Below, in pieces: positions 45,445 through 54,426 of a DNA stretch of 64,000 nucleotides. The stretch is from the NCBI RefSeq assembly GCF_009380165.1, contig NZ_WHUF01000007.1, positions 186,001 through 250,000 on the forward strand, written 5' to 3'. This DNA comes from Rugamonas rivuli. GTDB taxonomy: Bacteria > Pseudomonadota > Gammaproteobacteria > Burkholderiales > Burkholderiaceae_D. The notes beneath the pieces were generated by a model. That model did no database searches. It was not told the origin of the DNA and saw nothing but the letters and a program-made list of their open reading frames with translations. The position numbers and the translations under genes are program-made. Position 1 is the stretch's first letter; every line of letters begins with the position of its first letter.

Positions 45445-46086
45445 ATGAAATTGATCAAACAACTTATCGCTGTAGCAACTGTTGCCCTGGCCGTCAACGC
45501 CCAGGCCGCAGCCCCCGCCAACGAAGCGCCGGACGTCCTGGTCAAGCGCATCAGCCAGGAAGTGATCGAAACCGCCAAGTCGGACAAGGCGATCCAGTCG
45601 GGCGACCAGAAGAAAGTGCTGGACCTGGTCGAAAGCAAGATCCTGCCGTACGTCGATTCGCAGCGCATGACCGCGCTGGCGGCCGGCCGTTTCTGGCGCG
45701 ATGCCACGCCCGAGCAGCAAAAGCTGCTGTCGGAACAGTTCCGCACGCTGCTGATCTTCACCTACTCGGGCGCGCTGTCGCAGATTAAAAACGAAACCAT
45801 CGAGTTCAAGCCGATGCGTTCCGATCCGACCGACAACGAAGTCGAAGTGCGTTCGCAGGTCAACGTCGCCCGCGGCGAACCGATCCCGCTGAACTACCGC
45901 GTCGCCAAGACCCCTGCCGGCTGGAAGATCTACGACATCAACGTGCTGGGCGCGTGGCTGGTCGAGACCTACAAGGGCACGTTCGCTTCCGAAATCGGCA
46001 AGGGCGGCATCGACGGCCTGATCAAGACGCTGACGGAAAAGAACAAGTCGCTGGCCAACAAACCACTGAAAACTGTTTCCAAATAA
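45445..46086 (+). CDS. mlaC: periplasmic phospholipid shuttle MlaC
   Basis: The 213-residue protein has a signal peptide (about 1-22, ending AVNAQA) and the toluene-tolerance Ttg2D/MlaC fold, with FWRDATPEQQKLLSEQFRTL near 76, and YRVAKTPAGWKIYDINVLGAW near 150. It carries phospholipid between MlaA and MlaFEDB. It follows mlaA by 31 bases. Confidence 0.95.
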   Translation: MKLIKQLIAVATVALAVNAQAAAPANEAPDVLVKRISQEVIETAKSDKAIQSGDQKKVLDLVESKILPYVDSQRMTALAAGRFWRDATPEQQKLLSEQFRTLLIFTYSGALSQIKNETIEFKPMRSDPTDNEVEVRSQVNVARGEPIPLNYRVAKTPAGWKIYDINVLGAWLVETYKGTFASEIGKGGIDGLIKTLTEKNKSLANKPLKTVSK

Positions 46087-46097
46087 GCCATAACGCC

Positions 46098-46523
46098 ATG
46101 TCTACCGCCGTCTCCGAACCCCTCGACAACCTGCAGTCGCTCACGACCCTGACCGTGCTCAACGCCTCCGTGGCGCTGGAGCGCGGCCTGGCGGCCCTCA
46201 AGGCCGGCCAGACCGTGTTCGACCTGCGCCATGTGTTGACGGTGGATTCGGTGGCGGTGTCCGTCATGCTGGCGTGGCAGCGCGCCGCCCAGGACGCCGG
46301 CGTCAAGCTGGAACTGAAAAACCTGCCGCCGGCGCTGCAAAGCCTGACCAAGCTGTACGGCGTATGCTCGCTGCTGTTCCCGTCGTCGGTCGCGCTGGAG
46401 CCGGGTGCGCCTGCCGCGCCGAATCCGCTGCACGAAGAATTTGCCCCGGTCAATGCACCGGAAACCTTCTTCACCAAGAAGACCGGTCTCGCCGACGACT
46501 CGGCCTCGCACCACCATCATTGA
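46098..46523 (+). CDS. mlaB: STAS-domain protein MlaB
   Basis: The 141-residue STAS-domain regulator of the MlaFE ATPase has FDLRHVLTVDSVAVSVMLAW (about 42-61) with the conserved D-S of the domain. The ATG at 46098 lies 11 bases after the mlaC stop. Compared with E. coli MlaB (about 97 residues) it has a C-terminal extension (about 100-141) ending SASHHHH. That natural His tail could bind metal, but a role is not established. Confidence 0.85.
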   Translation: MSTAVSEPLDNLQSLTTLTVLNASVALERGLAALKAGQTVFDLRHVLTVDSVAVSVMLAWQRAAQDAGVKLELKNLPPALQSLTKLYGVCSLLFPSSVALEPGAPAAPNPLHEEFAPVNAPETFFTKKTGLADDSASHHHH

Positions 46524-46707
46524 CCTCCGCCACACCCCGCCGCCCGTAGTACCCCCGGTAAATAGCCAGTCCGGCTCTGCCGATCCGAATTTCCAATATA
46601 ATTGAACGTTGCCGCTGCCTGAGAGCCGCGGCGCCCGCAGCATCTTCCGCCACGTTTAGGCCACACAGCGCCGGCTCGCGCCGCCGCACCTTACAGATAA
46701 GTCAAGC

Positions 46708-47622
46708 ATGACAGCGATCCAAATAAGCAATGTCGAGAAGCGCTACAAGTCGCTCCAGGCACTGGGCGGCGTGTCCCTTTCGATCGAAGAGGGAGAGTTT
46801 TTCGGTCTGCTGGGCCCCAACGGCGCCGGCAAGACCACACTGATTTCCATCATCGCCGGACTGATCCGGCCCGATGCCGGCAAAGTCACCATCCACGGCC
46901 ACGACGTCACCGGCGATTTCCGCGCCGCCCGCAAGAAGCTCGGCGTGGTGCCGCAGGAACTGGTGTTCGACCCCTTCTTCACGGTGCGCGAGACGCTGCG
47001 CCTGCAATCGGGTTACTTCGGCTTGCCGAACAACGATGCCTGGATCGATGAGGTGATGCACAACCTCGACCTGACCAACAAGGCCGACGTCAATATGCGC
47101 GCCCTGTCCGGCGGCATGAAGCGCCGCGTGCTGGTGGCGCAGGCGCTGGTGCACAAGCCGCCCGTCATCGTGCTCGACGAGCCGACCGCCGGCGTCGACG
47201 TCGAACTGCGGCAGACGCTGTGGAAGTTCATCTCGCGCCTGAACCGCGAAGGCCACACCGTGGTGCTGACCACCCACTACCTGGAAGAGGCGCAAGCCAT
47301 GTGCAAGCGCGTGGCCATGCTCAAGAGCGGCAAGGTCGTCGCGCTGGACACGATGGCGTCGCTGATACGCCGCATCTCCGGCTCGCAGCTGACCGTGAAC
47401 CTGAGCAGTGGCGACTTGCCGCAAGACCTGCGCCACCTGGTCACGCACCCGGAGCAGTCGGAGCATGGCAAGAAGTACAGCCTGCGCGTCAACGAATACG
47501 CTGAAGTCGAAACCCTGCTGGCCCGCCTGCGCGAGTCCGGCGCCGTGATCGACGAAATGCAACTGCAACAAGCGGATCTGGAAGATATCTTCTTGCAGAT
47601 CATGGATAAGGGCACCGTATGA
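46708..47622 (+). CDS. ABC-2 type exporter ATP-binding protein, YadG-like
   Basis: The 304-residue ATPase has Walker A GPNGAGKTT (about 34-42), signature LSGGMKRRVLVAQAL and Walker B VIVLDEPTAGVD. A C-terminal domain of about 80 residues is typical of YadG/drug or polysaccharide ABC-2 systems. The next gene, a permease, overlaps it by 4 bases. The two form an exporter of unknown substrate, placed between mla genes and ibaG-murA. Confidence 0.9.
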   Translation: MTAIQISNVEKRYKSLQALGGVSLSIEEGEFFGLLGPNGAGKTTLISIIAGLIRPDAGKVTIHGHDVTGDFRAARKKLGVVPQELVFDPFFTVRETLRLQSGYFGLPNNDAWIDEVMHNLDLTNKADVNMRALSGGMKRRVLVAQALVHKPPVIVLDEPTAGVDVELRQTLWKFISRLNREGHTVVLTTHYLEEAQAMCKRVAMLKSGKVVALDTMASLIRRISGSQLTVNLSSGDLPQDLRHLVTHPEQSEHGKKYSLRVNEYAEVETLLARLRESGAVIDEMQLQQADLEDIFLQIMDKGTV

Positions 47623-48386
47623 ACTTCATCTCCACCGGCTTCCGCACCCTGGTCTACAAGGAGACGCTGCGCTTCTGGAAGGTCGCCACGCAAACCGTCG
47701 CCGCGCCCATCCTGACGGCCATGCTGTATTTGCTGATCTTCGGCCACGTGCTCGAAGGCCGCGTCACCGTCTACGCGGACGTCAGCTACACCGCCTTCCT
47801 GATCCCCGGCCTGGTGATGATGAGCGTTCTGCAGAACTCCTTCGCCAACTCGTCGTCGTCGCTGATCCAGTCCAAGATCACCGGCAACCTGGTGTTCGTG
47901 CTGCTGACGCCCTTGTCGCACTGGGAGATCTTCTCGGCCTACGTGATCGCCGCCATGGTGCGCGGCGTGGTGGTCGGCTTCGGCGTGTTCGTCGTCACCG
48001 CGTGGTTCGCCCATCTGTCGTTCACGGCGCCGTTGTGGATCGTGGTGTTCGCGCTGCTGGGCGCCGCCATCCTCGGCACCATGGGCCTGATCGCCGGCAT
48101 CTGGGCCGAGAAATTCGACCAGCTGGCCGCGTTCCAGAACTTCCTGATCATGCCGCTGACCTTCCTGTCCGGCGTGTTCTACTCCATCCACTCGCTGCCG
48201 CCGTTCTGGCTGACGATCTCGCATTTGAATCCGTTCTTCTACATGATAGACGGCTTCCGCTACGGTTTCTTCGGCCAGTCGGACGTCAACCCGCTGGTCA
48301 GCGTGAGTATCGTCTCCGCCTTCCTCGTCGTGTTGGCACTGCTGGCGATTCGTTTGCTGCGCAGCGGTTACCGCCTGCGTCACTAA
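47619..48386 (+). CDS. ABC-2 type transporter permease, YadH-like
   Basis: The 255-residue protein has six transmembrane segments and the ABC-2 signature around PLTFLSGVFYSIHSLPPFW (about 178-196). It overlaps the ATPase gene by 4 bases and should form the membrane half of that exporter. Confidence 0.9.
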   Translation: MNFISTGFRTLVYKETLRFWKVATQTVAAPILTAMLYLLIFGHVLEGRVTVYADVSYTAFLIPGLVMMSVLQNSFANSSSSLIQSKITGNLVFVLLTPLSHWEIFSAYVIAAMVRGVVVGFGVFVVTAWFAHLSFTAPLWIVVFALLGAAILGTMGLIAGIWAEKFDQLAAFQNFLIMPLTFLSGVFYSIHSLPPFWLTISHLNPFFYMIDGFRYGFFGQSDVNPLVSVSIVSAFLVVLALLAIRLLRSGYRLRH

Positions 48387-48401
48387 TTCCAAGGACTTAT
48401 T

Positions 48402-48638
48402 ATGACCACTACTCCAGAACTGATCCACGGCTACCTGAGCGCCGGCCTCGAATGCACCCACCTCGAAGTGGAGGGCGACGGCCAGCACTTCCAGGCCATC
48501 ATTGTCTCGCCGGCCTTCGTCGGCAAGCGTTTGATCCAGCGCCACCAGATCGTGTACGCCGCGCTGGGCGACCGCATGCGCGAAGAGATCCACGCGCTGT
48601 CGATGAAAACCCTCACCCCTGACGAATACCAAGGATAA
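48402..48638 (+). CDS. ibaG: BolA family protein IbaG
   Basis: The 78-residue BolA-like protein has the conserved helix-turn segments GDGQHFQAIIVSPAFVGK and LIQRHQIVYAALGDRM. BolA proteins bind [2Fe-2S] clusters with monothiol glutaredoxins (grxD is at 26927). IbaG next to murA and mla genes is the E. coli arrangement. It starts 16 bases after the exporter permease and ends 6 bases before murA. Confidence 0.9.
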   Translation: MTTTPELIHGYLSAGLECTHLEVEGDGQHFQAIIVSPAFVGKRLIQRHQIVYAALGDRMREEIHALSMKTLTPDEYQG

Positions 48639-48644
48639 GCAAGC

Positions 48645-49895
48645 ATGGACAAGCTCCTCATACAAGGCGGCAACCGCCTGAACGGCGACATCAACATCTC
48701 CGGCGCGAAGAACGCGGCGCTGCCCATCCTGTGCGCCGGCCTGCTGACGTCGGGCGATGTCGAACTGTCCAACGTGCCGCACCTGCACGACGTGGCGACC
48801 ATCCTCAAGTTGCTGGGCCAGACCGGCCTCAAAGTGACGCAGGACGGCGACAAGGTCACGCTCAACGGCAGCGCCATCGACAAGCTGGAAGCCCCGTATG
48901 AGCTGGTGAAAACCATGCGCGCCTCGATCCTGGTGCTCGGTCCATTGCTGGCGCGCTTCGGCGAAGCCAAGGTCTCGCTGCCGGGCGGCTGCGCCATCGG
49001 CTCGCGTCCGGTGGACCAGCACATCAAGGGCCTGCAGGCGCTGGGCGCGGACATCACCGTCGAAGGCGGCTACATCTACGCCAAGTGCAAAAAGCTCAAG
49101 GGCGCGCGCATCGTCACCGACATGATCACCGTGACCGGCACCGAGAACCTGCTGATGGCAGCAACGCTGGCCGAAGGCGAGACGGTGCTGGAAAACGCCG
49201 CCTGCGAACCTGAAGTGACCGACCTGGCCAACCTGCTGGTGGCGATGGGCGCGAAGATCGAAGGCATCGGCACCAACCGCCTGACGATCCAGGGCGTGGC
49301 AGAACTGCATGGCGCCAAGCACGCCGTGATCTCCGACCGCATCGAAGCGGCGACCTTCCTGTGCGCCGTCGCGGCGACCGGCGGCGACATCACGATCCGC
49401 AACACCCGCGTCGACATCATGGACGCCGCGCTGGACAAGCTGCGCGAGATCGGCCTGCAGATGACCATCGGCGACAACTGGATCCGCGCGCAGATGGACA
49501 AGCGCCCGACGCCTGTGACCTTCCGCACCACCGAATACCCGGGCTTCCCGACCGACATGCAGGCGCAGTTCATGGCGGTGAACACCATCGCCGACGGCGC
49601 CAGCCGCGTGACCGAGACGATTTTCGAAAACCGCTTCATGCACGTGCAGGAGATGAACCGTCTCGGCGCGTCGATTGAAACCGACGGCAACACCGCCTTC
49701 ATCAAGGGCGTCGAGCAGCTGGTGGGTGCGCCCGTGATGGCGACCGACCTGCGCGCTTCGGCATCGCTGGTGATCGCGGCCCTGACCGCGCGCGGCGAAA
49801 CGCTGATCGACCGCATCTACCACCTCGATCGCGGCTACGACCAGATGGAAGTGAAGCTGTCCGCAGTGGGCGCCAACATCAAACGGATCAAATAA
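48645..49895 (+). CDS. murA: UDP-N-acetylglucosamine 1-carboxyvinyltransferase
   Basis: The 416-residue enzyme transfers enolpyruvate from PEP to UDP-GlcNAc, the first committed step of peptidoglycan synthesis. Lys22 (SGAKNAALP) and the fosfomycin-target Cys116 (LPGGCAIGSRPVDQH) are present, so it should be fosfomycin-sensitive. hisG follows after 2 bases, so cell wall and histidine genes may share a transcript. Confidence 0.97.
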   Translation: MDKLLIQGGNRLNGDINISGAKNAALPILCAGLLTSGDVELSNVPHLHDVATILKLLGQTGLKVTQDGDKVTLNGSAIDKLEAPYELVKTMRASILVLGPLLARFGEAKVSLPGGCAIGSRPVDQHIKGLQALGADITVEGGYIYAKCKKLKGARIVTDMITVTGTENLLMAATLAEGETVLENAACEPEVTDLANLLVAMGAKIEGIGTNRLTIQGVAELHGAKHAVISDRIEAATFLCAVAATGGDITIRNTRVDIMDAALDKLREIGLQMTIGDNWIRAQMDKRPTPVTFRTTEYPGFPTDMQAQFMAVNTIADGASRVTETIFENRFMHVQEMNRLGASIETDGNTAFIKGVEQLVGAPVMATDLRASASLVIAALTARGETLIDRIYHLDRGYDQMEVKLSAVGANIKRIK

Positions 49896-49897
49896 TC

Positions 49898-50560
49898 ATG
49901 AGCGCATTCCAGGCCAACTCGCAGCTGATCCTCGCGCTGTCGAAGGGACGTATTTTCGAGGACACCCTGCCGCTGCTGGAAGCGGCCGGCATCACCGTTA
50001 CCGAAAACCCGGAGACTTCGCGCAAGCTGATCCTGTCGACCAACGATCCTGACGTGCGCGTCATCATCGTGCGCGCCACCGACGTGCCGACCTACGTGCA
50101 GCACGGCGCGGCGGACTTCGGCGTGGCCGGCAAGGACGTGCTGCTGGAGCACGGCGGCGAAGGCCTGTACCAGCCTATCGACTTGAACATCGCGGCCTGC
50201 CGCATGTCGGTCGCGGTGCGCAACGGCTTCGACTACGAAACCGCCGTGCGCCAGGGCGCGCGCCTGCGCGTGGCCACCAAGTTCGTCGAGACCGCGCGCG
50301 AGCACTTCGCCAAGAAGGGCGTGCACGTCGACCTGATCAAGCTGTACGGCTCGATGGAGCTGGCGCCGCTGGTCGGCCTGTCGGACGCCATCGTCGACGT
50401 GGTCAGCACCGGCAACACGCTGCGCGCCAACGACCTGAAAGAGGTCGAAGCGATCATGGACATTTCGTCGCGCCTGATCGTCAACCAGGCCGCCTTGAAG
50501 CTCAAGCGCGCCCGCCTGCAACCGATCATCGAAGCATTCGAACGCGCCTCTAAAAAGTAA
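49898..50560 (+). CDS. hisG: ATP phosphoribosyltransferase, short form
   Basis: The 220-residue catalytic subunit of the first histidine-pathway step has LALSKGRIFEDTLPLLEAAG at the N-terminus and the PRPP loop region DAIVDVVSTGNTLRAN. It is the short HisG_S form without the regulatory C-terminal domain, so a HisZ regulatory subunit is needed; none is encoded in this window. Confidence 0.95.
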   Translation: MSAFQANSQLILALSKGRIFEDTLPLLEAAGITVTENPETSRKLILSTNDPDVRVIIVRATDVPTYVQHGAADFGVAGKDVLLEHGGEGLYQPIDLNIAACRMSVAVRNGFDYETAVRQGARLRVATKFVETAREHFAKKGVHVDLIKLYGSMELAPLVGLSDAIVDVVSTGNTLRANDLKEVEAIMDISSRLIVNQAALKLKRARLQPIIEAFERASKK

Positions 50561-50566
50561 AACATC

Positions 50567-51883
50567 ATGTCGATTCAAATTACCAAGCTCGATTCCACCC
50601 AAGCCGATTTCAAAAAGTCCCTGGATGCCCTGCTGGCATTTGAAGCGAGTACTGATGAAGCGATCGAACGCGCCGTCGCCGGCATCTTGGCCGACGTCAA
50701 GGCGCGTGGCGACGCCGCCGTGCTGGAATACACCAACCGCTTCGACCGCATTCCGAACGGCGGCGCCTCCAGCATGGCCGCCTTCGATATTCCCGAAGCC
50801 GAATTGCAGGCCGCATTGGCCGCGATTCCTGAAGCGCAGCGCAACGCGTTGCACATCGCCGCACAACGCATCCGCGTATTCCACGAGCGCCAGAAGCAGG
50901 AACTGAACGGCTTCACCTACACCGAAGCCGATGGCACGGTGCTGGGCCAGAAGGTCACGCCGCTGGACCGCGTGGGCATCTACGTCCCGGGCGGCAAGGC
51001 AGCCTATCCATCGTCGGTGCTGATGAACGCGATACCCGCGCACGTCGCCGGCGTTGAAGAGATCATCATGGTGGTGCCGACCCCGGACGGCGTGAAGAAC
51101 CAGATGGTGCTGGCCGCCGCCGCGATTGCCGGCGTCACCCGCGTCATCACCATCGGCGGCGCGCAGGCTGTCGCCGCACTGGCGCATGGCACTGAAACCA
51201 TCGCACCGGTGGACAAGATCGTCGGCCCGGGCAACGCCTACGTGGCCGCCGCCAAGCGCCGCGTGTTCGGCATCGTCGGCATCGACATGATCGCCGGCCC
51301 TTCGGAAATCCTGATCGTCTGCGACGGCACTACCGATCCTGATTGGGTCGCGATGGACCTGTTCTCGCAGGCCGAGCACGACGAACTGGCGCAAGCCATC
51401 CTGCTGTGCCCCGACGCCGACTACATCGCCAAGGTGGAAGCGAGCATCAACAAGCTGCTGCCGACGATGCCGCGCGCGGAAACGATCCGCACCTCGCTGA
51501 CCGACCGCGGCGCGCTGGTCAAAGTGCGCGACATGGCCGAAGCCTGCGCCATCGCCAACAGCATCGCCGCCGAGCACCTGGAAATCTCGGCCGAGAACCC
51601 GCAGCAGTGGGCCGACCAGATCCGCCACGCAGGCGCCATGTTCCTCGGCCGCTATTCGTCCGAATCGCTGGGCGACTACTGCTGCGGCCCGAACCACGTG
51701 CTGCCGACCTCGCGCACCGCGCGCTTCTCGTCGCCGCTGGGCGTGTACGATTTCCAGAAGCGTTCGTCGATCATCCACGTCAGCGAAGCCGGCGCGCAAA
51801 CGCTGGGCAAGGTCGCGGCCGAACTGGCCTACGGCGAAGGTCTGCAGGCCCACGCCCGCAGCGCGGAGCTGCGCCTCAAATGA
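50567..51883 (+). CDS. hisD: histidinol dehydrogenase
   Basis: The 438-residue zinc enzyme does the last two oxidations, L-histidinol to L-histidine. PGGKAAYPSSVLMNAIPA, IVGPGNAYVAAAKRRVFG and AEHLEISAENP are family landmarks. It is 6 bases after hisG, and its stop overlaps the start of the methyltransferase gene (ATGA). Confidence 0.97.
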   Translation: MSIQITKLDSTQADFKKSLDALLAFEASTDEAIERAVAGILADVKARGDAAVLEYTNRFDRIPNGGASSMAAFDIPEAELQAALAAIPEAQRNALHIAAQRIRVFHERQKQELNGFTYTEADGTVLGQKVTPLDRVGIYVPGGKAAYPSSVLMNAIPAHVAGVEEIIMVVPTPDGVKNQMVLAAAAIAGVTRVITIGGAQAVAALAHGTETIAPVDKIVGPGNAYVAAAKRRVFGIVGIDMIAGPSEILIVCDGTTDPDWVAMDLFSQAEHDELAQAILLCPDADYIAKVEASINKLLPTMPRAETIRTSLTDRGALVKVRDMAEACAIANSIAAEHLEISAENPQQWADQIRHAGAMFLGRYSSESLGDYCCGPNHVLPTSRTARFSSPLGVYDFQKRSSIIHVSEAGAQTLGKVAAELAYGEGLQAHARSAELRLK

Positions 51884-52698
51884 GTGAAGCATGGATCAAT
51901 CAGGTCTTCTGTGAGGATGCGCTGGCCGGACTGGCGCGCATCCCGGACGGTTCCATCGACCTGATTTTGACCGACCCGCCGTACAACCTGGGCAAGGACT
52001 ACGGCAACGACTCGGATTCGCAAACGGTGGAAGACTACCTGCGCTGGACCGAGCAATGGATCGACGCCGCGCTGCCGAAGCTCAAGCCCAACGGCAGCCT
52101 GTACATCTTCCTGACCTGGCGCTTTTCGCCGGAGATCTTCGTGCTGCTGAAAAAGCGCATGACGATGATGAACGAGATTATCTGGGACCGCCGCGTACCA
52201 TCGATGGGCGGCAGCGTGCGCAGTTACTCGTCGGTGCACGACACCATCGGCTTCTTCGTGCGCCGCAAGGACTACTACTTCGACCTGGACTCGGTGCGCA
52301 TCCCGTACGACGCCGAAACCAAGAAAGCCCGTTCGCGCTCGATCTTCATCGGCGCCAAGTGGCTGGAAGTGGGCTACAACCCCAAGGATTTGTGGAGCGT
52401 GTCGCGCCTGCACCGTGAGCATCCCGAGCGCGCCGACCATCCGACGCAGAAGCCGCTGGAGATCATCGAGCGCATGGTCAAGGCCTCGTGCCCGCCGGAC
52501 GGCGTGGTGCTGGACCTGTTCATGGGCAGCGGCACGACGGCCATCGCCGCCAAGCGCTGCGGCCGCAATTTCGTCGGCTTCGAACTGAATCCCGACTACT
52601 GCGCCATCATCGCCGAACGTCTCGCCATGCCGGAGGTGCCCGCACCGCCGGAGAAGAAGAAAAAACCCGCTGTCAAACGAAGTTTAGTCAACTCATAG
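51880..52698 (+). CDS. site-specific DNA adenine methyltransferase (N6, DPPY type)
   Basis: The 272-residue amino-methyltransferase has the catalytic D32-P-P-Y35 motif near the N-terminus and the SAM-binding LDLFMGSGTTAIAAKR near the C-terminus, with HPTQKPLEIIERMV (motif X) just before. That is the beta-group motif order, as in CcrM. The middle (about 95-180) would be the target-recognition region. The tail is basic (EKKKKPAVKRS). It is translationally coupled to hisD, 13 bases before hisC, with no restriction gene nearby, so it is probably an orphan methylase. The recognition site is unknown. Confidence 0.9.
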   Translation: MSEAWINQVFCEDALAGLARIPDGSIDLILTDPPYNLGKDYGNDSDSQTVEDYLRWTEQWIDAALPKLKPNGSLYIFLTWRFSPEIFVLLKKRMTMMNEIIWDRRVPSMGGSVRSYSSVHDTIGFFVRRKDYYFDLDSVRIPYDAETKKARSRSIFIGAKWLEVGYNPKDLWSVSRLHREHPERADHPTQKPLEIIERMVKASCPPDGVVLDLFMGSGTTAIAAKRCGRNFVGFELNPDYCAIIAERLAMPEVPAPPEKKKKPAVKRSLVNS

Positions 52699-52711
52699 GA
52701 GCCTTAGTAAG

Positions 52712-53806
52712 ATGTCTTCCATCGACACCCTGGTCAACACCACCATCCGCTCCGACGTGCGCGCCATCCATGGCTACCACGTCGCCGACGCGAGTGGCTA
52801 TATCAAACTGGATGCGATGGAGAACCCTTACCACCTGCCGCATCATCTGCGCGAGGAGCTGGCGCAGCGCCTGGTCGAGGTGACGCTGAACCGTTATCCG
52901 GTCGCCTCCTACGCCACCATCAAGCAAAGCGTGTGCGCCAAGCTGGGTGTACCGGCCGGCTACGACGTCATGCTGGGCAACGGCTCCGACGAATTGATCT
53001 CGATCCTGTGCATGGGCTGCGCGCTGCAGGACCGCCGCGCCGTGGTGCTGGCGCCGACGCCGTCCTTCGTCATGTACCAGCGCTCGGCGCAGTTCGCGGG
53101 CATGGATTATGTCGGCGTGCCGCTCAAGGCCGATCTGACGCTGGATATGCCGGCCATGCTGGCCGCGATTGAAGAACACAAGCCGTCGCTGGTGTTCCTG
53201 TCCTATCCCAACAACCCGACCGGCAACCTGTTCGCCGAAGAAGATATCGTCGCCATCATCAAGGCGCTCGATGGCTTCGGCCTGGCCGTGGTCGACGAAG
53301 CCTACGAGCCGTTCGCGCAGCAGACCTTTATGCACCGCCTGCCGGAGTTCGAGAACCTGGTGGTGATGCGCACCGTATCGAAGCTGGGCCTGGCCGGCAT
53401 CCGCCTCGGCTACATGTCGGCGGCGCCGCAATTGCTGGCGGAGTTCGACAAAGTGCGGCCTCCTTACAACATCAACGTATTGACGCAGGCAGCGGCCGAA
53501 TTCGCGCTCGACCATGTGGAGGTGCTGAACCAGCAGGCCACCGCTTTGCGCGCCGCACGCGCCGATCTGGCGGCTGCATTGGCCGCCATGCCCGGCGTCT
53601 CGGTATTTCCGTCGGCGGCGAATTTTATCTTGATACGCGTGCCAAATTCCGACGATGCCTACGCGAAACTGCTGTCTCGCAAGGTATTAATCAAAAATGT
53701 GAGTAAAATGCACAGTGTGCTGACCAATTGTTTACGTATCACGGTCAGCACCCCGGAAGAGAATTCCGCCTTCCTCGATGCCTTCGCCGCATCGCTGGCA
53801 TCCTGA
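52712..53806 (+). CDS. hisC: histidinol-phosphate aminotransferase
   Basis: The 364-residue PLP enzyme converts imidazole-acetol phosphate to histidinol phosphate. LSYPNNPTGNLF binds the cofactor region, and the Schiff-base Lys is in TVSKLGLAGIRLGY. It resumes the his operon after the methyltransferase. Confidence 0.95.
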   Translation: MSSIDTLVNTTIRSDVRAIHGYHVADASGYIKLDAMENPYHLPHHLREELAQRLVEVTLNRYPVASYATIKQSVCAKLGVPAGYDVMLGNGSDELISILCMGCALQDRRAVVLAPTPSFVMYQRSAQFAGMDYVGVPLKADLTLDMPAMLAAIEEHKPSLVFLSYPNNPTGNLFAEEDIVAIIKALDGFGLAVVDEAYEPFAQQTFMHRLPEFENLVVMRTVSKLGLAGIRLGYMSAAPQLLAEFDKVRPPYNINVLTQAAAEFALDHVEVLNQQATALRAARADLAAALAAMPGVSVFPSAANFILIRVPNSDDAYAKLLSRKVLIKNVSKMHSVLTNCLRITVSTPEENSAFLDAFAASLAS

Positions 53807-53825
53807 GACCCATCGCGAGCCCTTC

Positions 53826-54416
53826 ATGAACCGCACCGCAGAAATCATCCGCAACACCAACGAGACGCAAGTCCGCGTTTCGATCAACCTTGACGGCACC
53901 GGCAAGCAAAAGCTGAACACCGGCGTGCCCTTCCTGGACCACATGCTGGACCAGATCGCCCGTCACGGCCTGTTCGACCTGGACGTGGAAGCCACCGGCG
54001 ACATCCATATCGACAACCACCACACGGTGGAAGACGTCGGCATTACGCTGGGCATGGCAGTGGCCAAGGCCATCGGCGACCGCAAGGGCATCGTCCGCTA
54101 CGGCCATTCGTACGTGCCGCTGGACGAGGCGCTGTCGCGCGTGGTGCTGGATTTCTCCGGCCGTCCAGGTATCGAGTACCACATCCCGTTCACGCGTGCG
54201 ATGATCGGCACTTTCGACGTCGACCTGACGCTGGAATTCTTCCGCGGCTTCGTCAACCACGCGCTGGTGACGCTGCACATCGATAACCTGCGCGGCACCA
54301 ACGCCCACCACCAGTGCGAGACCGTGTTCAAGGCTTTCGGCCGCGCGCTGCGCATGGCGTCCGAGCTGGACCCGCGCGCCGCCGGTACGATCCCGTCGAC
54401 CAAGGGCAGCCTGTAA
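53826..54416 (+). CDS. hisB: imidazoleglycerol-phosphate dehydratase
   Basis: The 196-residue monofunctional HisB dehydrates imidazole glycerol phosphate using two Mn ions. FLDHMLDQIARHGLFDL, DNHHTVEDVGI and GTNAHHQCETVFKAFGRAL carry the metal-binding His/Glu. ATG 53826 fits the family start MNRTAEIIRNTNET. No phosphatase domain is fused, so histidinol phosphatase must be encoded elsewhere. Confidence 0.96.
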   Translation: MNRTAEIIRNTNETQVRVSINLDGTGKQKLNTGVPFLDHMLDQIARHGLFDLDVEATGDIHIDNHHTVEDVGITLGMAVAKAIGDRKGIVRYGHSYVPLDEALSRVVLDFSGRPGIEYHIPFTRAMIGTFDVDLTLEFFRGFVNHALVTLHIDNLRGTNAHHQCETVFKAFGRALRMASELDPRAAGTIPSTKGSL

Positions 54417-54426
54417 AACATACATC

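Noticed and set aside
46508..46523. Cloning-derived His tag at the MlaB C-terminus
   Set aside because: Only four His follow a natural-looking tail, and the surrounding sequence is genomic with normal synteny.
51880..52698. Restriction-modification system
   Set aside because: Only a methyltransferase is present. The neighbours are all histidine genes.
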